Shown one piece after another: positions 58,028-64,000 of a stretch of 64,000 bases of DNA (the first letter of the stretch is position 1; every line of letters begins with the position of its first letter). Source of the DNA: Thauera sp. JM12B12 (GTDB lineage: Bacteria > Pseudomonadota > Gammaproteobacteria > Burkholderiales > Rhodocyclaceae); contig NZ_CP154859.1 of assembly GCF_039614725.1 (NCBI RefSeq), positions 2,232,001-2,296,000 on the forward strand. The letters are read 5' to 3'. The notes below the pieces were generated by a model that worked only from the letters and a program-made list of their open reading frames with translations, was not told the DNA's origin and made no database searches. A program made the position numbers and the translations under genes.

Positions 58028-58810
58028 ATGGCCCAGTCATACGAACCGAGCGCCCTGCTCGACGCCCTGCTCACGGTCGCCCGGGCGGCCGGCGAAGAGA
58101 TCATGAAGATCTATGCCACCGACTTCGAGGTGCGCGGGAAGACCGACGCCTCGCCGGTGACCGAAGCCGACGAGCGCGCCGAAGCCCTGATCCTGCCCGC
58201 GCTCGCCCGCCTCACCCCGGACATTCCGGTGGTCTCCGAGGAGGAGGCCGCGGCCGGGCGCATTCCCTCGGTAGGCGAGCGCTTCTGGCTGGTCGATCCA
58301 CTCGACGGCACCAAGGAGTTCATCAGCCGCAATGGCGAGTTCACCGTCAACATCGCGCTCATCGAGCGCGGCGTACCGGTACTCGGGGTCGTCTTCGCGC
58401 CTGCGCTCGACCGCCTGTTCGCCGGTGGCGCGACGCTCGGCGCGATGGTCGAGGACAAGGGCGTGCGCCGCACGATCGCGAGCCGCACCCCGCCCGCCGA
58501 AGGCCTGACCGTGGTGGCCAGCCGCTCGCACGGCGACGCCGAAGCGCTGGCCGCCTTTCTCGCCGGGCGCAAGGTCGCCAGCCAGACCAACGCCGGCTCG
58601 TCGCTCAAGCTGTGCCTGGTCGCCGCCGGCGAAGCCGATGTCTATCCGCGCCTCGGCCGCACCATGGAATGGGATATCGCCGCCGGTGACGCCGTGCTGC
58701 GTGCCGCGGGCGGCATCGTCCGCACCCTCGACGGCGGTGTTCTGGGATACGGCAAGGCGGATTTTGCCAACCCGCACTTCGCCGCCTGGGGCACGACCGC
58801 CGCGGTCTAG
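58028..58810 (+). CDS. cysQ: 3'(2'),5'-bisphosphate nucleotidase CysQ (PAP phosphatase)
   Basis: 260 residues, inositol-monophosphatase superfamily: metal-binding PVTEADERAE, VSEEEAA and DPLDGTKEFISRNGEF, and MEWDIAAGDAVL near the end. It hydrolyses PAP, the product left when a sulfotransferase or PAPS reductase uses PAPS, and so relieves product inhibition. Its linkage to cysD/cysNC and a sulfotransferase makes a coherent sulfonation cycle. Confidence 0.93.
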   Translation: MAQSYEPSALLDALLTVARAAGEEIMKIYATDFEVRGKTDASPVTEADERAEALILPALARLTPDIPVVSEEEAAAGRIPSVGERFWLVDPLDGTKEFISRNGEFTVNIALIERGVPVLGVVFAPALDRLFAGGATLGAMVEDKGVRRTIASRTPPAEGLTVVASRSHGDAEALAAFLAGRKVASQTNAGSSLKLCLVAAGEADVYPRLGRTMEWDIAAGDAVLRAAGGIVRTLDGGVLGYGKADFANPHFAAWGTTAAV

Positions 58811-58814
58811 CGCC

Positions 58815-58960
58815 ACAAAAACCGAGCTTTGCTCGGTTTCCGCGGCACAAAATCGGGTTCAATTGGCAAGCCCTTGTTTCAACGCGCTTTATTCTTTCCC
58901 CTCGGGCTCGCGAAATCGCATCGAATGCGAGTAGCCAGGCCGGGGACGGCTTGCTCCAAT
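58815..58960 (+). repeat. Diverged intergenic repeat copy 3 before the TetR gene
   Basis: It shares short blocks with the repeats at 49.8 and 51.8 kb in the same order: AAAAACCGAGCT, a GCTTTATTC centre, GAATGCGAGTAGCC and CTCCAATTG. The first block here is a complete hairpin (AAACCGAGC-TTT-GCTCGGTTT, 58819-58839) that could also end the cysQ transcript weakly, or with a T run on the minus strand. It ends 27 bases before the TetR start. Confidence 0.45.
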
Positions 58961-58986
58961 TGACCGCGTCACGCGAAGGAACGCTC

Positions 58987-59649
58987 ATGGCCTCCCAACA
59001 CTCACCGCTTCGTCGCAGCCCCACCCAGTCCCGCGCCACCGCCACGCTGCGGGCCATCCGCGAGGCTGCGCTGCGCATCCTGAAAGAGGAAGGCCATGCG
59101 CGCCTCACCACCAACCGCATCGCCGAGGTGGCCGGGATCAGCATCGGCAGCCTGTACCAGTACTACGCCGACAAGCATTCGATCGCGGCGGACATCTGCA
59201 ACGAGCTGCTGACCTCCGAGCTCGACGACATCCGCCGCCTCGACCGCCAGGCGATCGCGCTCGCCGAGAACTCGCTCGACGCCACCCTCGCGTTCTTCGT
59301 CGCGGAGCAGGTTGCGCGCCATCGCCGCCTGTACCTGCAGTTGCGCGACTTCTACCTCGAGATCCACTGGAAGTACGACTTCGAGGCCTACTCGCGCAAG
59401 CGCTACCCGAACAAGCCCACCACGGCCGAGTGGCTGCCGTCCGCCCTCGAGCGCCACCGCGACACCTTGCGGGTGCAGGACTTCACGCTCGCCGCGCGCA
59501 TGGTCGCCAACGCGCTCGAAGGCACGATCCACGCCACCCTCGACCACAACCCCGAGCTGATCCTGACGCAGGAATTCATCGACGAGCTGCACGTCATGCT
59601 CGTCCGTTATCTCAAGAAGATGCCCGGCGAAGGCATCCGGAACGACTAA
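58987..59649 (+). CDS. TetR-family transcriptional regulator
   Basis: 220 residues from ATG 58987 (AAGGA upstream). N-terminal helix-turn-helix ILKEEGHARLTTNRIAEVAG then ISIGSLYQYYADKHSIA is the TetR consensus, and the C-terminal ligand domain is helical. It lies 10 bases before the sulfotransferase gene and is probably co-transcribed with it. It is the only intact, non-TA regulator in the window, so it is a candidate for the shared operator, though no operator copy is seen at its own promoter. Confidence 0.9.
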   Translation: MASQHSPLRRSPTQSRATATLRAIREAALRILKEEGHARLTTNRIAEVAGISIGSLYQYYADKHSIAADICNELLTSELDDIRRLDRQAIALAENSLDATLAFFVAEQVARHRRLYLQLRDFYLEIHWKYDFEAYSRKRYPNKPTTAEWLPSALERHRDTLRVQDFTLAARMVANALEGTIHATLDHNPELILTQEFIDELHVMLVRYLKKMPGEGIRND

Positions 59650-59659
59650 GGAGACCCTC

Positions 59660-60853
59660 TTGTTCTACTACTTCGACTTCACCGTCTGGTTCAAGCTGCT
59701 GCGCCTCGTCGGCCAGGAACCGAACGCGCGCCGGCGGCGCGGGCTCTACAAGCTGCTGTTGCTGCACGTGCCCCTGCGCGCCACCGTCACCGCCGTGTGC
59801 TTCTTCCTCGACGGCATCCTGTTTCCGGGGCTGTGGCGTACCCGCATCAAGACGCCGGTCTTCATCATCGGCCATGCCCGCAGCGGGACCACGCTCGCCC
59901 ACCGCCTGATGGACGCGGACGAGCGCTTCTCGACCTTCAAGTACTACGAGCTGCTGCTGCCCTCGCTGCTGCAGAAGAAGCTCGTGCGCCTGGCCGCATG
60001 GATCGACGCCCACCTGCTCGGACGCGCGCTCGAACGCAGGCTGCAGGCCTGGGAGAAGCGCAAGTTCGGCCCCATGCAGCACATCCACAAGATGGGCCTG
60101 ACGATCCCGGAGGAGGACGACCTGCTGTACTTCAACTCCTGCGCCTCGGGCTTCTGGCTGACCAAGCTCCCGTACATGAGCGAGCTCGACTTCTTCCACA
60201 TCGACCAGCGCCCGGCCGCGAGCCGGCGCCGGATGATGAAGTTCTACCGGGAATGCGTGCGCCGCCAGCTCTACCTGAACGGCAGCGACCGCATCCACCT
60301 GAGTAAGAACCCCACCTACTGCGGCCGCGTCGAGTCGCTGATCGAGGCCTTTCCCGATGCGCGCTTCGTGATCCTCTACCGCAACCCGCACGAGACCATC
60401 CCCAGCCTGCTCAAGCTCCTCAACGTGGGCTGGAAGCTGCAGGGCAACCTGTCCGAGGACCGCATCCGCGAATCCAACCAGGTGATGACCGGGCTCTCCT
60501 ACGAGTCCTACCTGCATCCGCTCGCGGTGCTGGAACGCCACCCCGAGACCCCGCGCGCGGTCATCGACTACCGCCGCCTGACCACCGACCCGAAGGGCAC
60601 GATCGAGGACGTCTACCGCGACCTCGGGCTCGACATCACCCCCGCCTTTGCGAGCTTCCTCGAGGCCGAGGCCGCCCGCACCCGCAAGCACGAAACCGAA
60701 CACCGCTACAGCCTGGCCGAATTCGGTCTCGACGACGCCGAGATCCGCGCGCGACTGGCGCCGCTGTTCGAGAAGTTCAACTGGGACGAGGACGTCCCCC
60801 CCAACCCGCAGAGCGCACCCGCGCAAGACAAGAAGGAGCTGGCCCATGCATGA
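59660..60853 (+). CDS. PAPS-dependent sulfotransferase (Sulfotransfer_3-like)
   Basis: 397 residues from TTG 59660, selected for AAGGAG six to seven bases upstream. The 5'-phosphosulfate loop reads FIIGHARSGTTLAHRL (residues 68-83), and the 3'-phosphate motif RFVILYRNPHETIPS lies about 235-249. A hydrophobic N-terminal segment (about 30-55) may attach it to the membrane. Length and motif spacing match the actinobacterial sulfotransferase group that includes proteins in the mycobacterial cholesterol region. It would transfer sulfate from PAPS to a hydroxyl; the acceptor (steroid, lipid or other) is unknown. Confidence 0.88.
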   Translation: MFYYFDFTVWFKLLRLVGQEPNARRRRGLYKLLLLHVPLRATVTAVCFFLDGILFPGLWRTRIKTPVFIIGHARSGTTLAHRLMDADERFSTFKYYELLLPSLLQKKLVRLAAWIDAHLLGRALERRLQAWEKRKFGPMQHIHKMGLTIPEEDDLLYFNSCASGFWLTKLPYMSELDFFHIDQRPAASRRRMMKFYRECVRRQLYLNGSDRIHLSKNPTYCGRVESLIEAFPDARFVILYRNPHETIPSLLKLLNVGWKLQGNLSEDRIRESNQVMTGLSYESYLHPLAVLERHPETPRAVIDYRRLTTDPKGTIEDVYRDLGLDITPAFASFLEAEAARTRKHETEHRYSLAEFGLDDAEIRARLAPLFEKFNWDEDVPPNPQSAPAQDKKELAHA

Positions 60854-62297
60854 GCCCAATCCCCGGCACGACGCCGTGTTCGACATCGTCAAGGCCCACG
60901 TCGAGGCGCGCGATCCGGAGACCCGCGACGCCGCAGTCCAGTTGCGCGAGGCCTGGGACGGCATGATCGCGCAGTTGCAGGACGCCCGCGACGCGATCGA
61001 CGACCCCAAGCTGTGGCCCCCGCCCGCCACGCCGCGCAACCTCGCCGAAGGCTACCGCTACGTGCTCGGCTTCCTGTACGGCTCGATCTCGCGCTGTCTC
61101 GGACCGACGCCGGAGTTCCCCTACTTCGTGCGCGCCATCCAGCCGCTCAACCGCTCGACCATCGACAACTGCGACGCCCTCTACCTGATGGCGCCGATCG
61201 ACGGCAACTACAGCTACACCATCCGCGGTCGCGCCGGCGACACCAGCGCCTGGCGCGGCGGCAAGGCGCCGGCCGGGGTGCGCAAGGCCCCGCACTACGT
61301 GATCTTCGAGACGCCCAGCGGCTACTCGGGCGAGAGCGGCAGCCTCAAGGAGATGACGCCCGGCTCGCGCATCAACTGCGCCGAGCTGGACTGCACCGAG
61401 CTGAAGGTGGAGGCCGACGGCAGCTTCGAGATCCTGCTCGCCCCCGAGAAGCCGCCCGGCTACGAGGGCAACTTCATGCTCACCCGCGCCAGCCGCACCC
61501 GCAAGCAGAAGGACGGCAGCAGCGTCACGCGCGAGTACGTGAGCCAGCTGGTGATGCTGCGCGAGCTGTTCTCGGACTGGGCGAACGAGGACCTGCTCGA
61601 GCTCTTCATCTACCGCAACGACCTGCTCGGCAAGCCGATGCCAGCCTACACGCCGGAGGTCGCGGCGAAGCAGATCGCCGACATCGGCCGCTTCACCCGC
61701 AACCAGGTGCACTTCTGGAACGAGTTCTACGCCGTCGTGTGCGAGTGCTACGGCGACATGAACGGCGACGGCCAGTGCTTCATGCCGCGCAACGACTTCA
61801 ACAAGCCCAACGCCGCCTCGCTCGCCACCGCCGGCGGCATGGCCACCAACGTGTATTGCGGCGGCATCTTCGAGCTGGCAGCCGACGAAGCGCTGGTGGT
61901 CGAGATGCACCAGCCGGTGGAGCCGGTGTACATCGGCTTCAGCCTGGGCAACATGTGGGGCGAATCGCTGGACTTCGCCAACTATCAGAGCAGCCTCGGC
62001 GGCCTGCAGGCGCACCGCGATGCCGACAACGTCTTCCGCCTGGTGGTCTCGCACAGCGACCCGGGCATCGCCAACTGGCTCGACACCACCGGCCAGCCCG
62101 AGGGCTACATGGCGATCCGCTGGGCCTACCCGGTCAAGCCCATGGACAACCTGCCCTGGGCGACGGCGAAGAAGGTGCCGCTCGCCGAGCTGCGCCAGCA
62201 CCTGCCGGACGACACCCGCCTGATCTCGCCCGAGGAGCGCCGGCAGCAGATCGCGATCCGCCAGGAACACGTGCAACGCCGCTACCGCCAGCACTGA
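60846..62297 (+). CDS. DUF1214-like protein of unknown function
   Basis: 483 residues, ATG 60846 overlapping the sulfotransferase stop by 8 bases. The C-terminal half (YIGFSLGNMWGESLDFANYQ, GYMAIRWAYPVKP) resembles the DUF1214 beta-rich domain, and the N-terminal part is helical. No catalytic motif is obvious. Tight coupling to the sulfotransferase suggests the two work on the same compound; comparable pairs occur in mycobacterial steroid loci as I recall them. Confidence 0.65.
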   Translation: MHEPNPRHDAVFDIVKAHVEARDPETRDAAVQLREAWDGMIAQLQDARDAIDDPKLWPPPATPRNLAEGYRYVLGFLYGSISRCLGPTPEFPYFVRAIQPLNRSTIDNCDALYLMAPIDGNYSYTIRGRAGDTSAWRGGKAPAGVRKAPHYVIFETPSGYSGESGSLKEMTPGSRINCAELDCTELKVEADGSFEILLAPEKPPGYEGNFMLTRASRTRKQKDGSSVTREYVSQLVMLRELFSDWANEDLLELFIYRNDLLGKPMPAYTPEVAAKQIADIGRFTRNQVHFWNEFYAVVCECYGDMNGDGQCFMPRNDFNKPNAASLATAGGMATNVYCGGIFELAADEALVVEMHQPVEPVYIGFSLGNMWGESLDFANYQSSLGGLQAHRDADNVFRLVVSHSDPGIANWLDTTGQPEGYMAIRWAYPVKPMDNLPWATAKKVPLAELRQHLPDDTRLISPEERRQQIAIRQEHVQRRYRQH

Positions 62298-62310
62298 CGA
62301 GGAGCCCCGC

Positions 62311-63162
62311 ATGACCCACACCCTGAAGGACAAGGTCGCGATCGTCACCGGCGCCAGCCGCGGCATCGGCGCAGCGATCGCCGCGCGCTTCGCCGCCGAA
62401 GGCGCCAAGGTCGTGCTCGTGGCACGCACCGGTGAACCCGGCGGCAAGCTGCCCGGCTCGCTCGACGAGACCGCAGCGCGCATCCGTGCGGCCGGCGGCG
62501 ACTGCCTGTGCGTGCAGGCCGACCTCGCCAGCGCCGCCGACCGCGAGCGCATCGTCGGCGAGACGCTAAGTCACTACGGCGGCGTCGACATCCTGGTCAA
62601 CAACGCCGCCTGGGCGCGTTTCGGCGCGGGTTACGCGCAGTCGCTGGAACGCGTCCAGCTCGCCTATGCGGTCAACCTGTTCGCGCCCCACCACCTCGCG
62701 CAGCTCGTCATCCCGGCGATGAAGGCGCGCGGCGGCGGCTGGATCCTCAACCTGTCGAGCGCGACCAGCACCCGCCCCGGCCCGGCGCCCTACGACCCGA
62801 AGGACCGCGCCTACCGCTTCCACACCACGCACTCGCCCACGCTCTACGGCTCGACCAAGGCCGCGCTCGAGCGCCTGAGCACCGGCATGGCGATGGAGCT
62901 CGCCGCCGACCATATCGCGGTGAACACCCTGGCACCGGTGGAGGCCGTCGCCAGCGAAGGCGCACTGGTCAGCGGCTCGATCGACGACCTCGCCCACATG
63001 GAGCCGGTGGAAGCCATGGCAGAGGCCGCGCTCGCCCTGTGCTCGCGGCCGCAGGCCGCGCTCTCGGGCCGGGTCGCGCTGAGCCTGCCGCTGTTGCGCG
63101 AGCTCGGCCTGCCGGTGATGGGCCTCGACGGCCGCGCGCCCCTGCCCGACTTCCACCCTTAA
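62311..63162 (+). CDS. SDR-family oxidoreductase
   Basis: 283 residues. VAIVTGASRGIGAAIAARFA, NNAAWARFG (NNAA variant) and a catalytic region LNLSSATSTRPGP ... YGSTKAALERL in which Ser and YxxxK are separated by an unusually long insert of about 35 residues (YDPKDRAYRFHTTHSPT). The C-terminus lacks the usual GG-containing tail. Third gene behind the TetR regulator. Confidence 0.8.
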   Translation: MTHTLKDKVAIVTGASRGIGAAIAARFAAEGAKVVLVARTGEPGGKLPGSLDETAARIRAAGGDCLCVQADLASAADRERIVGETLSHYGGVDILVNNAAWARFGAGYAQSLERVQLAYAVNLFAPHHLAQLVIPAMKARGGGWILNLSSATSTRPGPAPYDPKDRAYRFHTTHSPTLYGSTKAALERLSTGMAMELAADHIAVNTLAPVEAVASEGALVSGSIDDLAHMEPVEAMAEAALALCSRPQAALSGRVALSLPLLRELGLPVMGLDGRAPLPDFHP

Positions 63163-63197
63163 GCCCCGCTCTTCCCCCTCATTGCACTGGAGCCTCC

Positions 63198-64000
63198 ATG
63201 TTCGAGATCTTCGCTTCAACCCCTGAAAACCTGAACTTGGCCGACATGGGCGCCTTCGCCCGCCGCGTCGAGGCCATGGGCTACGACGGCCTGTTCGTGT
63301 CCGACGCCATCCACGACGGCCTGCTGCTCGCCTGCCAGGCGCTGTCGGCAACCTCGAAACTCAAGGTCGGCACCTCGGTGCTGATCGTCTTCCCGCGCAG
63401 CCCGATGAACGTCGCGCTCGCGAGCTGGGACCTGCAGAAGATGTCGGGCGGCCGCTTCGAGCTCGGCATGGGCACGCAGATCAAGCAGAACATCGAGGAT
63501 CGCTATTCGGCGCGCTGGCTGCCGCCGGCCGCCGGCATGCGCGAGTACGTCGGCGCGCTGCGCGCCATCTTCCACGCCTTCCGCACCGGCGAACGGCTCG
63601 AGTACATCGGCGAGCACTACAAGTTCACCCGCCTGCAGCCCTTCTTCAACCCGGGGCCGATCGATGCCCCGGACGTGCCGCTGATGCTCGGCGCAGTCGG
63701 CCCGAAGATGCTGGAGCTGGTCGGCAAGACCGCGGACGGCATCCACACCCATCCGAGCAACACCTCGGTGCGTTACCTGAAGGAAGTGATCCTGCCGCAG
63801 ATCGCGGTCGGCACCGCGCAGCGCGACCCCGGCCGCGCCAAGCCCTTCATCAGCGCCAGCCAGTTCGTCGCCACCGGACCGGACGACGCCACCGTCGCCG
63901 CCGAGCGCGAACGCTTCCGCGACATGCTCGCCTTCCTGTTCTCCACCCCGGCCTACTGGGCGAGCCTGGAGCTGTTCGGCTGGCAGCACATCGGCGAAGC
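63198..64000 (+). CDS. LLM-class F420-dependent oxidoreductase, 3' end outside window
   Basis: 267 codons are visible from ATG 63198 (CTGGAG upstream), and the frame is open at the window end. Luciferase-like TIM barrel: GYDGLFVSDAIHDGLLLACQ, KVGTSVLIVFPRSPMNVA, GGRFELGMGTQIKQNIEDRY and LMLGAVGPKMLELVGKTADG. These blocks resemble the F420-dependent subfamily of the MSMEG_2256/Rv3520c type rather than FMN luciferases. It is the natural consumer of the F420 made upstream and of F420H2 from NpdG. Confidence 0.88.
   Translation, partial: MFEIFASTPENLNLADMGAFARRVEAMGYDGLFVSDAIHDGLLLACQALSATSKLKVGTSVLIVFPRSPMNVALASWDLQKMSGGRFELGMGTQIKQNIEDRYSARWLPPAAGMREYVGALRAIFHAFRTGERLEYIGEHYKFTRLQPFFNPGPIDAPDVPLMLGAVGPKMLELVGKTADGIHTHPSNTSVRYLKEVILPQIAVGTAQRDPGRAKPFISASQFVATGPDDATVAAERERFRDMLAFLFSTPAYWASLELFGWQHIGE

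Noticed and set aside
58819..58839. Strong plus-strand terminator after cysQ
   Set aside because: The hairpin is good but only three T residues follow on the plus strand; it is treated as part of the repeat family and at most a weak terminator.
1..64000. CRISPR arrays, tRNA or rRNA genes
   Set aside because: No regularly spaced direct repeats of CRISPR type and no recognisable tRNA or rRNA sequence were seen on reading through; this is a by-eye judgement that a tRNAscan or CRISPR finder could overturn.

Overview
The window is GC-rich, densely packed chromosomal DNA from a proteobacterium. Gene order, short ATGA overlaps, fused CysNC and the Bat operon fit a betaproteobacterium of the Thauera/Azoarcus (Rhodocyclales) type; that placement is inference, since no rRNA or marker gene lies here. 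There are about 60 protein genes and no rRNA, tRNA or CRISPR.

Layout. 1-5.0 kb: Bat (BatA/BatB/BatD) operon and an alpha/beta hydrolase lacking its nucleophile serine. 5.0-5.7 kb: toxin-antitoxin (TA) pair. 12.3-5.7 kb (minus): beta-oxidation-type operon (SDR, MaoC, thiolase, paired acyl-CoA dehydrogenases, nitronate-monooxygenase-like protein, EthD protein). 12.3-14.8 kb: TA island (hipB with a broken hipA, a MazE-like relic, parDE). 28.4-14.8 kb (minus): 14-gene catabolic operon with an extradiol dioxygenase, IpdA/IpdB-like CoA-transferase-family subunits, IpdC-like and EchA20-like proteins, two acyl-CoA dehydrogenases, thiolase, SDRs and a Tat-exported amidase. The set matches the ring-cleavage and C/D-ring part of steroid degradation known from actinobacteria and Comamonas. 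28.6-29.9 kb: Tn3-type terminal-repeat remnants around a DUF1778/GNAT TA pair. 30-32.2 kb (minus): DUF35-MaoC fusion plus SCP2/Ltp-type thiolase, as in steroid side-chain retro-aldol systems. 32.4-34.5 kb: PQQ/haem alcohol dehydrogenase. 34.5-43.5 kb: small secreted protein, acyl-CoA synthetase, SDR, SnoaL proteins, MFS transporter, HsaD-like hydrolase and an Old-Yellow-Enzyme/FAD reductase. 43.7-47.0 kb: HigBA-like TA, a short tyrosine recombinase, and an integron-like attI with two gene cassettes and no integrase gene.

47.3-64 kb (plus): F420 genes npdG, cofE, cofD, then a SLC13/RCK permease, cofC and fbiC; then PAPS synthesis and turnover (cysD, cysNC, cysQ); then TetR, a PAPS-type sulfotransferase, a DUF1214-like protein, an SDR and an LLM-family F420 oxidoreductase cut by the window end.

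Two cis-element families tie the region together. A 16-bp semi-palindrome, core GTCCRNTNRGAC preceded by CATC, stands before nearly every catabolic transcription unit and also before npdG, which suggests that F420 production is co-regulated with ring catabolism. A separate ~200-bp intergenic repeat precedes the permease and cofC, with a diverged copy before the TetR gene. The most novel reading is one catabolic island that carries its own F420 supply and sulfonation equipment, comparable in content to the mycobacterial cholesterol regulon but in a proteobacterium.
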